Positions 10,428-20,929 of a stretch of DNA of 64,000 bases are shown piece by piece; the first letter of the stretch is position 1, and the number at the start of each line of letters is the position of its first letter. The DNA is taken from the NCBI GenBank assembly GCA_964030475.1, contig CAXIPT010000001.1, positions 11,685,823-11,749,822 on the forward strand, in the 5' to 3' direction. The translations under genes and the position numbers were made by a program. This DNA comes from Tethya wilhelma (Eukaryota > Porifera > Demospongiae > Tethyida > Tethyidae). The notes below the pieces were generated by a model. That model was not told where the DNA came from. It did not search any database and saw nothing but the letters and a program-made list of their open reading frames with translations.

Positions 10428-10699
10428 ACAAGTGAAAAAAACATTGAAAATGTAATGAGACATAGGAATGGCCAAATCGTAAAAAAGGAAGCAAACAAGA
10501 TGGAATGGCTGCTTGAGTGTGTGCAGAATCATTCCTGTGTGGGCTGCATGTAGTACTCTCTTCCCATGGTGGGTCCCTCATGTTGCCCATAGGAATAATT
10601 CTTTACACACTCAAGCAGCCATTCCATCTTGTTTGCTTTCTTTTTTACGATTTGGCCATTCCTATGTCTCATTACATTTTCAATGTTTTTTTCACTTGT
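10428..10699. repeat. Repeat Y, full palindrome
   Basis: About 272 bases. The left arm CAAGTGAAAAAAACATTG, AATGTAATGAGACATAGGAA, AAACAAGATGGAATGGCTGC is mirrored by the right arm (GCAGCCATTCCATCTTGTTT ... CACTTG). The loop holds GGGTCCCTCATGTTGCCCAT. Flanked on the left by TA and on the right by the X2 start TTTGTTCTC. Confidence 0.85.
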
Positions 10700-11458
10700 T
10701 TGTTCTCATTTTTTCATAATTCTACATCACATTTGAGTTTGTGTGTATATGGTAGCTACTTGTACACTATCAGCAAGGATATTACAGCTTATGTTATAAT
10801 CTATGCTATCAGTATAAGAGTCATGGTGAAAGTACAGTCTATCCAGCTTACAAAATTTACTTGCTTTGCTCATCTTCTTATATTGACAACTATGTAACAA
10901 AGTAGTCTATTCACCTCCTATTATATTGAAGACTGAAAGGTACCGGTAACTGGTTACAGAGACTTCAGCATAACCATAGATAATATAACAGGGCTACTAT
11001 TATCTATGGCATAACCAGAAATCAAAACAGGCAGGGCAGCGAATTTTTAGATTCCAAATAACGCACACTTGTCTAACTGGAAAAGGGTCGTCAACTTGCT
11101 TTCCAATGTAGCTAATGAATTATTAATGAGAATAGAAATGAATGGCTGCCATACGGAGAAGGCGCTTTTCGTCTTGTATCTAGCGACTCAGCTAGAGAAA
11201 CGAATAACCGATACAAAAAGCACGTGAAGACAAAGAAACCAAGTTTATTCGTTCAAGAATCAGCTTCTGAAAGCGAGTGGTCTTCGAGAAAAGTCGTTCC
11301 AAGATAGAAGAAGAAGAAGAAGAAGAAGAAGAAGAAGAAGATGGAGAAAATTGGAGGTTTGGCATACTTTAGTTTGTTACTTTAGCGATGGTTTTAGGCT
11401 ATGTTTTTAGGCTCAATAGAAAGAGAAAAGGCTAAATAGTAGCTTAAGAAGCCTTTTA
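10700..11458 (+). repeat. Repeat X2 body (variant of X1), ends at gap
   Basis: Same layout as X1 but diverged: TTTGTTCTCATTTTTTCATA, GTAGTCTATTCACCTCCTAT, CCAAATAACGCACACTTG, a (GAA)n run at 11306-11341 and GGCATACTTTAGTTTG. It breaks off in the N gap at 11459. Relatives: 32410-32981 and 35412-35646 (reverse), 57757-58446 (reverse). Confidence 0.75.
10974..11009. repeat. Small palindrome, possible remnant of element Z
   Basis: CCATAGATAAT, a 14-base middle, then ATTATCTATGG. The arms equal the outer ends of the 1.27-kb element Z (15972-17242), so this may be an internally deleted Z or an excision scar inside X2. Confidence 0.5.
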
Positions 11459-11934
11459 NNNNNNNNNNNNNNNNNNNNNNNNNNNNNNNNNNNNNNNNNN
11501 NNNNNNNNNNNNNNNNNNNNNNNNNNNNNNNNNNNNNNNNNNNNNNNNNNNNNNNNNNNNNNNNNNNNNNNNNNNNNNNNNNNNNNNNNNNNNNNNNNNN
11601 NNNNNNNNNNNNNNNNNNNNNNNNNNNNNNNNNNNNNNNNNNNNNNNNNNNNNNNNNNNNNNNNNNNNNNNNNNNNNNNNNNNNNNNNNNNNNNNNNNNN
11701 NNNNNNNNNNNNNNNNNNNNNNNNNNNNNNNNNNNNNNNNNNNNNNNNNNNNNNNNNNNNNNNNNNNNNNNNNNNNNNNNNNNNNNNNNNNNNNNNNNNN
11801 NNNNNNNNNNNNNNNNNNNNNNNNNNNNNNNNNNNNNNNNNNNNNNNNNNNNNNNNNNNNNNNNNNNNNNNNNNNNNNNNNNNNNNNNNNNNNNNNNNNN
11901 NNNNNNNNNNNNNNNNNNNNNNNNNNNNNNNNNN
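11459..11934. other. Assembly gap (N)
   Basis: 476 N. Open frames reported across it have no meaning. Confidence 0.99.
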
Positions 11935-12118
11935 ACAAGATGGTACCAACCATTTCTCCTAATATGCTTCAGTTAGGAAGTTATGGCTTCATTAATACCA
12001 AGAGGTTGAGCAAAACTCCTAAAAAAGCTTGATTTTCGTACGCTCATAACTCAGAAGCCATAGAGGTAGAGGTACCAATATTTCATACTAAGTAATATCT
12101 CATTGCATACTACAATTG

Positions 12119-12186
12119 TACCAAGTTTGGTGAAATTCCAAGGAGGTCACTTTCAAAGTGTGGTTGAATTGAAATGGAATGACCCT
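12119..12186. repeat. Dispersed repeat block, copy 2
   Basis: CCAAGTTTGGTGAAATTCC through TTGAATTGAAATGGAATGAC matches 1188-1251. Confidence 0.5.
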
Positions 12187-12349
12187 GCTCTGAGGTGCAT
12201 GAACGGAAGTATGAGTATGCTGCCCCTCTTAACCGAGCTGTCAAATTCACAAGTTTTGCATGCTCGCTCCAACCAGCTAGCACTGCAATCGACTCGAATT
12301 GTTCTAACCATTCTTCAAAACCTCATCACTACCATCTTTCCCATTGAAA

Positions 12350-13320
12350 CTAGGGATTGTAGGCATCATATACATCATAGGAGGGGTTGGCGCAGACAAC
12401 ACTGGTGGAGTGGGTGCTTGGAAAACTAGGCGTTCCAGTCCGCTCAGCAGCCGTCAAGCCCCTGGTTGGCGTGGAGACAGTACTGCCTTGACCAGTGGAC
12501 GCTGCGCTGCTATCAGTGGTGGGGTGAGGTACAGAGGGATGTACCACGCCGCCGGAGTCAGAAGTAGGAGGGCCTCCACCCTCATGTAAAGGCTCTCGAC
12601 CAGCAGAGTGCACAGCCACACGTGCATGCCTGTCTCAACGTGTGCAATCTCTTCAAGCTGGACTCTCAACTGATGATTCTCTTCTTCTAGATTGCCATTT
12701 TTCATTTTGAGTTCACTTAGCTGTACTATCAGCACATTCTTTTCTTTCTCTATCTCTTTCAAACTGACAGACAGTTCACTATCAGCAGTAATAGCATGCT
12801 CTCTCTTGGCAGCCTCAATCTGAGCCACAAGCCGCTCCTCCCTGGCTTCCCATTTACTATGCTCAACCTCCATCTGCTGATAACGCTCTAGTAAGGCTTC
12901 CTTATGCACAGCTGCAAGCTCAATCTCATGGCTTCTGACAGCTTCTTTGTCAGCTACCACCCTGGCTAGTTCGCGCTGAAGTTCAGCTACCTGCTCTTTA
13001 GCCCCTTCCAACTCCCCAGACGTTTCAGTATTAGTACCGCTCACCTCCAACGTCTTTTCAATCTCTTTGGCTTGTTCCTCTGCAATAGTGGCTCTCTCCA
13101 CGGCAGCATCACGCTCCGCCACAGTCTCAAGTACTTTGCTTTGCAACACCCCTACTTGCTCTCGCAACTTGGCTACCTCCCCTTGGGTCTGTTCCAACTG
13201 TGTCTCGAGGTCCACCTTTTCAGCCTCTACAGGATGCTCATCCCTCAGTCGCTGGTTTTCCGTTTCCAAGCGATTGAATTCCCACTGTAGGTTCTCGACC
13301 TTCAGCTTCAGAGCCTCCAT
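12350..13320 (-). pseudogene. Coiled-coil Gag of LTR element, copy A
   Basis: ATG at plus 13320-13318 opens a long heptad-rich frame: MEALKLKVENLQWEFNRL, LETQLEQTQGEVAKLREQVG, and so on to about residue 225. This is followed by a frameshift near 12620 into a Pro/Ser/Thr-rich tail (GREPLHEGGGPPTSDSGG, STGQGSTVSTPTRGL). The same plan, coiled coil then Ser/Thr/Pro tail, is seen in the plus-strand copy at 27963. The start is supported by the primer-site-like sequence 55 bases upstream (13375-13392). The capsid and zinc-knuckle parts are missing; sequence leaves the element near 12200. Confidence 0.75.
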
Positions 13321-13374
13321 ACTGACTCAAGAACACTTGACCGTTCCGGGAAACTGTTCAGCTTGCCTCTTTCG

Positions 13375-13392
13375 ATCCCGGACAAGCCCCCA
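13375..13392 (-). other. Primer-binding site, tRNA-Pro type
   Basis: On the reverse strand TGGGGGCTTGTCCGGGAT lies two bases inside the LTR end (CGCTACA). It differs at one position from the classic tRNA-Pro primer site (TGGGGGCTCGTCCGGGAT), as I recall it from retroviruses. The difference is a C-to-T in a CpG. Confidence 0.8.
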
Positions 13393-13394
13393 AA

Positions 13395-13640
13395 TGTAGC
13401 GTCTCGCTTTGAGAACAGTAGTATAATACTTATCAAGAACAGTTCTACAAAGACAACTCTAACAGAACGCCAAAAAACAGCTACTTATACTAAACCATTA
13501 CATCACACAAAAATCAAATAATTAGTTCAATACTTCCGGTTCAGTAATTAGAATGTTATACATACACAATAATAATGTCACATATGCAACAGTACACACT
13601 AACCATTACAGACAAAACGTTATCCATAGGTCACGTGATC
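13395..13640 (-). repeat. LTR of copy A (outer limit uncertain)
   Basis: The reverse strand ends GAGACGCTACA just before the primer site, giving the canonical CA end. I could not fix the TG start because no second LTR is visible; 13640 is an approximate limit. The similar LTR end in copy B is GAAGAACGCTACA at 27640. Confidence 0.5.
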
Positions 13641-14044
13641 CTTTTTACGTAATAGAACTTTGAACTTTCATGGGTCCAGCTCACTTCAAGCTCCAAGACA
13701 CAGCATGGCAGCAGGGAAACCTGGTCGAGTAGTGTGACTCACATGACAATAATATGACAAACTTAACTTGGTAATAATATTATACTTGCTAGGATACAGT
13801 TATTTTGCACAGAACTGACAGGCAGTGGAATGTTCTCGTGGTCCGTTTCAGTGTTGGAGCCATGGCGCCACTGACAAGACTCATACTGCTTGGTGCTTCT
13901 TGTAGACGGGTTCAGTGGAGTTTAACACAGCTGGCAGGCAACCACTTGCTGGTGAGTTGGTTCAGTTTGTATTGTGAGAGCTGGCAGTTTTGGTTACTAA
14001 AAACTTCGCCCTGCTTTGCATTTGGATAGCTATATAGTTATTTT
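13641..14044. other. No gene seen
   Basis: Spacer without motifs, between LTR copy A and the Penelope-like copy. Confidence 0.4.
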
Positions 14045-15345
14045 AAGTGATACAGTCAGGATGGGTGGGAACTACATGCGCCTGTGCCGATATTCAGCCT
14101 CCATAGTATCGGTATAGATTGCTTTTCCTGAGTGCTTTAGCGGTTAGTTGGTTGAGCATGAGAGGGAGCTGCGTGTGTTTGTTTCTATTCTTGCTTCTTT
14201 AACAGTTTGTCATCAATTACAATAAACATTGTTTTTATCAATAATTTTATATCTATAATTTTATATCATTTTCACAAAACAAAATTAAAATGAATATAAG
14301 AGTTTGAGTTTCTTGAGTCTGTTTCGTTCTAATTTTTCTCTGAGTGGTTTTACTTTGTTCAGTGCATTCCTGTGTATTTTGTTCCATTCTGTGATCAGTT
14401 TTGACTATTTGTGCTAATTGGTAGCATTTCTCTTATTTTATCCTGGATTTGGTTGATTATTTGTTTTTGTCGCTTGATTACATTTCTATAGTGCCTTACT
14501 AGAAGTGCAATGAGTTTCATTGTGGTTACTTCTTGGATTTTGTGCCAATCAATTTCAACGTCTGTATTTGAATGGTAAATATATGGTTGGCACCATATGG
14601 ATAGGCCTTTTGGTGGCTTTCTGGTATTAGGCAGTTTTCCATGAATTTCTTGTGGTGGTTAGCTTTAGTTAAGATTAATAAAGTTGTATAAATTTGCTTA
14701 CTTATTTCCTCCAGTCGTCTAGTGAGTTCTTGGTGTGCTGCCCTGTGATCAGTAGACTCGTAACCTTCCATGCTTTCTTCTCTCTGACCTCTGATACATT
14801 CGATGTCTCTTGTTCTCCGTTTTCGCCTTCATCATGAGTGTAATCTTTTTGTTTAATATTGTGTCATTTGATGTATAGTGAAATAATCTGGTTGCATATC
14901 TTCTATACTTGGTGAAGCATCTGGCCAGTTTGGCATTTCTCCTAGTACCATGGATGATTCAATGGGCTTGATAATGTTCTGCTGTTCTTTCTCATTTTGG
15001 CTGTCATTTGTAGTTGTTGGTAAAGGGTCGCCAGGAGTGGGCGGTGGTGCAGTTGTACCAGGCTGATGCTCCCGTGGATTTTGAGGTCTGTTTAGCATCT
15101 TTTGGCTGACCATCTCTTCAGTCTGGCTATTAGCTGGTATCATAATGGTTAAACTTTCCAGTTTAGAGCAATTTTGGACGGCTTCCTGTCCACCATTGGT
15201 AGCCGTTTTGCTCGACATAATCATTTATTGTTGGGCCTTCAGGCCTCCTGTTCTCCTTGGGTTGGGTGTTCATCAGTCTTCTGGTTCAGTCTTCCCGAAC
15301 GTGTTTCGACCAGTAAGTCTTCATCAGCAGAAAGTAGTGACATGA
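14045..15345 (-). mobile_element. Penelope-like fragment, copy 1 (inverted copy of 34100-35411)
   Basis: The whole 1.3-kb segment matches 34100-35411 in reverse complement, including CTGCTGATGAAGACTTACTG at one end and CCATCCTGACTGTATCACTT at the other. Its right edge is interrupted by a broken Y repeat at 15346. Like its partner it has the N-terminal ORF but no RT, so it may be a non-autonomous derivative. Confidence 0.6.
14526..15224 (-). pseudogene. Penelope-like N-terminal ORF, frameshifted copy
   Basis: Two reverse frames together parallel the 264-codon frame at 34228: MIMSSKTATNGGQEAVQ, PQNPREHQPGTTAPPP, then a break near 14850, then HQELTRRLEEISKQIY and LTKANHHKKFMENCL. The last block, with its conserved His/Lys/Phe positions, resembles the region before RT in Penelope-like elements as I remember it. 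A stop after QMTQY and a frameshift at 14640 disable it. Confidence 0.5.
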
Positions 15346-15535
15346 TGGAATGGCTGTTAGAGTGTTAGGAATTTTTCCTGTATGGGCTGCATTTAACAAT
15401 CTCCTTATCGAGTCTCTCATTTTGCCCACAGGAAGAATTCCTTACACACTCTAGCAGCCATTCTGTCTTGTTAGCATTGTTCAGCCATTCCTGTGTCTCA
15501 TATTTCCAATGTTATTTTTACTTGTTTGTTCTCAT
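15346..15535. repeat. Repeat Y, left arm truncated
   Basis: Starts inside the left arm at GATGGAATGGCTGTTAGAG, keeps the loop (GAGTCTCTCATTTTGCCCAC) and right arm, and ends TTACTTG before X1. The missing left arm is replaced by the Penelope-like copy. Confidence 0.8.
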
Positions 15536-15966
15536 TTTTCCATATTTCTACAAATTACATTTGAGTTGGTGTGTCTAGCTAGCTACTGGGCTAGTAGTCT
15601 GGCAAGCCAGACTCACTGAGCCATGGAGCGGTGGGCTGCTGAGCTGGTATTTAAAGTCAAAAGTTGTGTAGCCTGCCTGCTTGATACTAGCTGAATTGAA
15701 ACACACATCTCAGTGATTTGGAGGCAGGTGTATTATAAGATTTACTTGCCTTTCTATATGTTATGATAATCAGAGTCCTGATTCATCTCTTAAGAAGAGC
15801 AAAAGCATCCAGGTATCACAAAATAGTTCCAGGCAACTTGCATTTAATTCCAAATAACGCACACTTTGTGTGTGGAAAGGGTCATCAATTTGAATGTTCT
15901 AGAAGCTAATGAATTTATGCGTGAATATTTGTATTGCGCTAATGGGCCATCCGTGCCATTCCTGTG
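15536..15966 (+). repeat. Repeat X1, internally deleted
   Basis: X1 from TTTGTTCTCATTTTTCCATA to GAAGCTAATGAATTTATGC, then a jump to GTGAATATTTGTATTGCGCT and CCATTCCTGTG, which belongs near the X1 end. The (GAA)n part is missing. Element Z is inserted at the end. Confidence 0.75.
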
Positions 15967-15971
15967 TACCG

Positions 15972-17242
15972 TCATAGATAATAGAGACTTCGTACCGGGA
16001 TTGGAAACTTCTCACGTGCGCGTATCTTATGTACAGATCGTCCGCGTTGGAATAGATACTGCCCATTGTTGGCGTTATTTTAAATAACGCACACCTGTTC
16101 AAGAAATGAAGCAAAATGTACAATTTTTCGCGGAACGTACTGCAAAGAGAAGACAAATATACAGTTTAAAGTTACTTTATCTGAAAGAGCTACTCAACAG
16201 TATACAGATCAGCCTTACTTGGCAACTGCAGATTTTCAATGGAGCTCAAATAAAGGCGGTTTCACAGAGAGCCAATTTCAACTGAAAGCTTCCAGAGGGA
16301 CCATGATTTCTGTCCTTGGAACGCTACAGAGACTTTATCCAAGTCTATACTAAAAATAAGTATGATTTTGCTTCTAACAAGTGACTGTAAGTACCCTCCA
16401 AGCAACTGCAAACAAGTGACATGATTCTCTGAGTTAAAAAAAAAGTTGTAAAAGCTAAACTTTTACCTTGAAGACACCATTATACTAGTGCATGGTTTTA
16501 GTATTTAGAGGATGTTTATGTGCCACACTGTTAGCATGTCATGGATCCTGTGTAGTCTGAAATTTTGAGATATGGATACTGAATTGGACTCAAAGTCGGA
16601 TGAGTACTATCTGAAAAGGAAATATAATTTGTACTGATATTGGCCGCAGCGCAAAATAACAACTATTAAGCAAACTGTTACAGCAGACAGTAACCTCATT
16701 CAACATTTCGTCATGAAGTGGTTACCCCACAAAAAATTGAGGTCTAAATTCGCATATAGAATCTAATGTACCACTGCTGGCTCCATGCTGGCTCAAACTA
16801 CAAAAACTAAAGTTCATGCAAAATAACAGCACTATCCCATACTTTTGGACTGGAAATAATGCACTGTACAGGTTTTAGTACAATATGACACCCTCACAAA
16901 AAATGTACCTCATAGCAATGGCTAGTATGGCCTCAAAAGACTACCATTTAGAAGCGCATCCCTAGACTTGATGAGACTTGGACTTGCACAAATTGAGCCA
17001 CTAAAAATGATTTAGACTGGGGTGGTGTTTACAGAGCAACCACCAGTTGCAGTAGCTACACTTTTGTCTGTTTTCACAAAAAAAAAACACGGGACAGCTG
17101 CTCCTACAGCTACTTCCAAAAACACTTTGCATCTCATGCATCTCATTAAAATTCCAACACGGTTGTGCCGCGGTAATTTAATAAGCAGATACGCGCACGT
17201 GAGAAGTTTCCGATCCTGGTACGAAGTCTCTATTATCTATGG
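15972..17242. mobile_element. Element Z: 1.27-kb non-autonomous DNA transposon
   Basis: The termini TCATAGATAATAGAGACTTC and, at the other end in reverse complement, CCATAGATAATAGAGACTTC continue as inverted repeats for about 55 bases (to CACGTGCGCGTATCT). TACCG stands on both sides (15967-15971, 17243-17247), a likely 5-base target duplication, although X itself contains TACCG. No coding sequence seen inside. Confidence 0.75.
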
Positions 17243-17247
17243 TACCG

Positions 17248-17836
17248 TACTGGGAATAATCAAAGTCCTGATTCATCTCTTAAGAAGAGCAACCTGGTAG
17301 TTTCAGGCAACTTCAGTGCATTTAATTCCAAATAACGCACACTTTTGTGTATGGAAAGGGTCATCAATTCAAATGTTCTAAAAACTAATGAATTTATGCA
17401 TGACGGTAGATTAATGGCGGCCATATGGAGGAGGCGCTTTTTGCTTTGTATCTAGCTACTCAATGAGAGGCGCTAAAAACTGATGGCAAAAGCGACTGTA
17501 CCGGAAGAAACCAAGTTCGTTCGTGTAAGAATCAGCTTCTAAAAGTTAATAGTCTCTGAGAAAAGTTGAGCCATAATAGAAAAAGAAGAAGAATAAGAAT
17601 AAGATGGAGAAAATTAGAGGTTTGGCATGTTTGTGTTTGTTACTTTAGCAATTTTTTAGGCCATGTTTTTGGGCTCATTAGAAAGAGAAAGAGCTAAATA
17701 GTAGCTTTAGAAGCCTTTTAGTGCTAAGCGCTCAGTTTTTGCAGAGTTATTCGCGTGAATATTTGTATTGCGCTAATGGACCATCCGTGCCATTCCTGTG
17801 TACCAAGTACTACAGTACTGGGAATACATTAAGTAT
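17248..17836 (+). repeat. Repeat X1, second unit without Y head
   Basis: After GTACTGGGAAT (end of the previous X unit) the sequence continues AATCAAAGTCCTGATTCATC, the inner part of X1, through a decayed GAA tract at 17581-17604 to AAGTACTACAGTACTGGG. The same end-to-inner join occurs in reverse at 32405-32430. Confidence 0.75.
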
Positions 17837-18927
17837 GGTACAATATTATCTTATTCCCATTTGTCTAATATCATTTTGTATGTATACATTATTTATGGCT
17901 TAAGCTATCCGGCATAATCCACATCATTGTGTATAATCCTACAATGCAGGCTGTGGCAGAACTTGTCCATTTGGATACACTTTGTGAAGTTCATCGAAGA
18001 TTGTAGCTATTATACATCCTCGCTGATAGATTTGCAATAATCCCTGTCAATATACATCGTTGTATACGTAATATGATGTACATGATTAATTCACTTGCAT
18101 GGTATAACATACATGTAAGAGTTTTCATCATCATAATCATCAGATTAATAAACACTATTCTGTTATAATGATGCTTGTAAGTTGGCTCTGTTTTGCTACC
18201 ATGTGAATCCTGCTGTTCTCTCTGACTTTCTGTGCTTGAACCTGTTCAAACACTGCCACTCCATTGACTATTAAACTGATTACTAGGCATACTTTTCATG
18301 TATGCTGGATTGCAAAATCCTGGAGGAAAGAAACTGTACATGTACAGCTCTTTTGCTGTGCAACCCCCACACAGGATGGTAGTTTGGCTTCAAGTTGCAA
18401 ATTCATCTGGAGTCCTTATAGATTAGCGCGGAAACCAGAAAACGCGTGGAAAATTGGGAATTGGCTAAAAAAGGTTTAAAATTTTGCTGGATAATGTTCT
18501 GTCTCTAACGTCACTTCAGTACGCCAATCCAGATTTTAAAAGCTTCAAGTTCGGCGACGGGGTTTGACACACTAATATCTCTTCGTGTCTAAGGCTTTTC
18601 TCTAGTTAGCTTACCAAGCCTAACCTATCCTTGCACCTACGCTGCAAGTTTTAAGCTTGTGCTCCAAAGGGCTATGGAGAAAACATTGCTCTAAAACCAA
18701 TCATCACAATCGCGACGATTGTGACTATTAGCAGTTCATTGCAAACTGCAATGCCACACCTCTAGCTTTAACTTGAGTATACTACTAGTGAGTCCCTTAC
18801 CTATTCGGATATAGATTAAAGTTCAGTGGTAACTGCTTAGCTTGTAAGTTTATTTTACCTAGAAAATGTTTTCTAGCCCAAAAGATACACTTTTGTTAAA
18901 ATTTCTTTTCTCAACACTAAGTCTTGT
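17837..18927. other. No gene seen
   Basis: About 1.1 kb. No open frame with recognisable motifs and no repeat structure that I could match elsewhere in the window. Confidence 0.4.
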
Positions 18928-19176
18928 ACAAGAAAAAAAAACATTGGAAATGTAATGAGACACAGGATCGTAAAAAGAACGCAAACAAGATGGAATGGCT
19001 GTTAGAGTGTGTGCAGAATTCTTCCTGTATGGGCTGCATTTAACAATCTCCTTTTTGAGTCTCTCATTTTGCCCACAGGAAGAATTCTCTAACAGCCATT
19101 CCATCTTGTTTGCGTTCTTTTTACAATTTAGCCATTCCTCTGTCTCATTACATTTCCAATGTTTTTTTTTACTTGT
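18928..19176. repeat. Repeat Y, full palindrome
   Basis: TA then CAAGAAAAAAAAACATTGG at left; mirrored arms with AAACAAGATGGAATGGCTGT; loop of the ATTTAACAATCTCC subtype; right end TTACTTG before X1. Confidence 0.85.
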
Positions 19177-19516
19177 TTGTCCTTTTTTTTCCATATTTAT
19201 ACAAATTACATTTGAGTTGGTGTGAGTAGCTAGCTACTGAGCTAGTAGTCTGGCAAGCCAGACTCACTGAGCCAGCGATGGGCTGCTGAGCTGGTACTTG
19301 AAGTCACAAGTTGTGTAGCCTGCTTGATACTGAAGTGAAACACACACCTCAGTCATATGGAGGCAGGAGCTGTATCATAAGATTTACTTGTCTTTCTATA
19401 TGCTATGATAATCAAAGTCCTGATTCATCTCTTAAGAAGAGCAACCAGGTATCACAAAATAGTTCCAGGCAACTTCAGTGCATTTAATTCCAAATAACGC
19501 ACACTTTTGTGTGTGG
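19177..19516 (+). repeat. Repeat X1, cut at a single N
   Basis: X1 from TTTGTCCTTTTTTTTCCATA to CACACTTTTGTGTGTGG, where N at 19517 marks an assembly join. The next 90 bases (a run of G, then GCCCCCCTAGCCCCCCCAG) resemble the end of a G/C-run element like those at 22660 and 31110. Confidence 0.75.
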
Positions 19517-19810
19517 NCATTGCGCATGGCTCACGAAGTTTGCAATATATAAATTTTAAGTAAAATATTGGGGGGGCTATAGCCCCCCTAGCCCCCCCAG
19601 TTCCTACGCCTATGCATCTAGTCCGCTACTTGGCCTTTGTAAAAGCAAGAGGGGAGTTCAATTTGGTAGCTTCACACCTACCAGGCACTAAGAACCTTAT
19701 CGCCGATGCATTATCTCGCAACAAAATGACGTCTTTCCACCTCAGGCGAACCCGAAACCCTCAGTTATTCCAGTCAGTCTGCTGGATCTGCTCATCGTAT
19801 CCAGGCCAGA

Positions 19811-20798
19811 TTGGACCTCCAGCACCTGGACCGAATTGTGGAGTTCTACTTCAGTAATGGACTAGCAGGAGAACGTATGGCTCAGCTAAGTCTCGTTACG
19901 TTAAATTCTGTAGGGATAAAGCTCTCTCTCCTCTCCCTGCCTCGGAACGTCAATTTGCATCTTTTCTCACTAACCAGAATTTGTGTCATAGCACTATTAA
20001 GACCTATTTATCAGCAGTCAGACATTTGCATTTAGCAGAGGGGCATGGGGATCCTAATATGTCGAGCATGGCACGTCTCGAACAAGTGATGAAAGGCATA
20101 AAAGGGGTTCAAGCAAAAGCCGCACCCAATCGTCTCAGGTTGCCTATAACTCCGGATTTTCTTCCTAAGCTAAGGGTGATCTGGACCTCTACGGATAATG
20201 CTTCAAAATGGGATAACATCATGTTGTGGGCTGCGTGTCTGCTATGTTTCTTTGATTTCCTACGGTCAGGTGAAATAACTGTCCCATCAGAGGCAACATT
20301 TGATGAGGGTGCACATCTCTCATTTGATGACATTGCAGTGGACAACCTCAGGTTGCCAAAGGTTATTCGGGTATGTATTAAAACTTCCAAGACCGACCTT
20401 TTAGGGTGGGTGTTAATATTTTCATAGGGCGAACCGATAATGAGTTGGTCCAGTGGCAGCAATCTTAGCCTATATGTCCCTAAGAGGCCCAGGGGAGGGC
20501 CCCCTTTTTTTGCTTCAGTGATGGCAAACCCCTCTCCCATCCTCGCCTCGTCAAGAGGCTACATCAGGCCATCTCTGCAGCCGGGCTAGATTGTTCAAAG
20601 TTTTATGGCCACAGTTTCAGAAGTGGGGCAGCTACCACTGCAGCCTACTGCGGTTTGAGTGACGCTACTATTAAAATGCTCGGTCTTTGGAAGAGCTCTG
20701 CCTATCAACTTTACATTAAAACTCCTCGTGAACAGCTTGTCGCAGTCTCCAAGGCATTGGCATCGGTCTCAGCCTTTTCAATCAGCTTGCTCAACTAA
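19811..20798 (+). pseudogene. DIRS tyrosine recombinase, catalytic residues kept
   Basis: N-terminal LDRIVEFYFSNGLA is followed by a small deletion and frameshift. TIKTYLSAVRHLHLAEG resumes, and FDFLRSGEITVPSEA carries the first Arg. A frameshift near 20405 breaks the frame. The C-terminal part has GHSFRSGAATTAAYCG (His and Arg), LGLWKSSAYQL (Trp) and YIKTPREQL (nucleophile Tyr), ending TAA at 20796-20798. The catalytic set is complete but spread over three frames, so it is inactive in cis. Confidence 0.85.
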
Positions 20799-20929
20799 AT
20801 GACAGTCAAGTTAGCCATGTTGATTTTGTGTACTGTTATTCATCCATGATTATGTGTGCTGTTTAAAATAAATATGTAATAATTTATAAAAAAAAAAGGA
20901 ATAAATTAAAGAAAGGAGGATCTAAGAGC

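Noticed and set aside
11413..11953. Long reverse-strand open frames of 165-178 codons
   Set aside because: They run through 476 N and have no sequence content.
13067..13399. 110-codon plus-strand frame
   Set aside because: Shadow of the reverse-strand coiled-coil Gag.
18995..19225. Frames such as VCAEFFLYGLHLTISF seen at many places
   Set aside because: Translations of the palindromic repeat Y and its flank X1; they recur wherever Y does.
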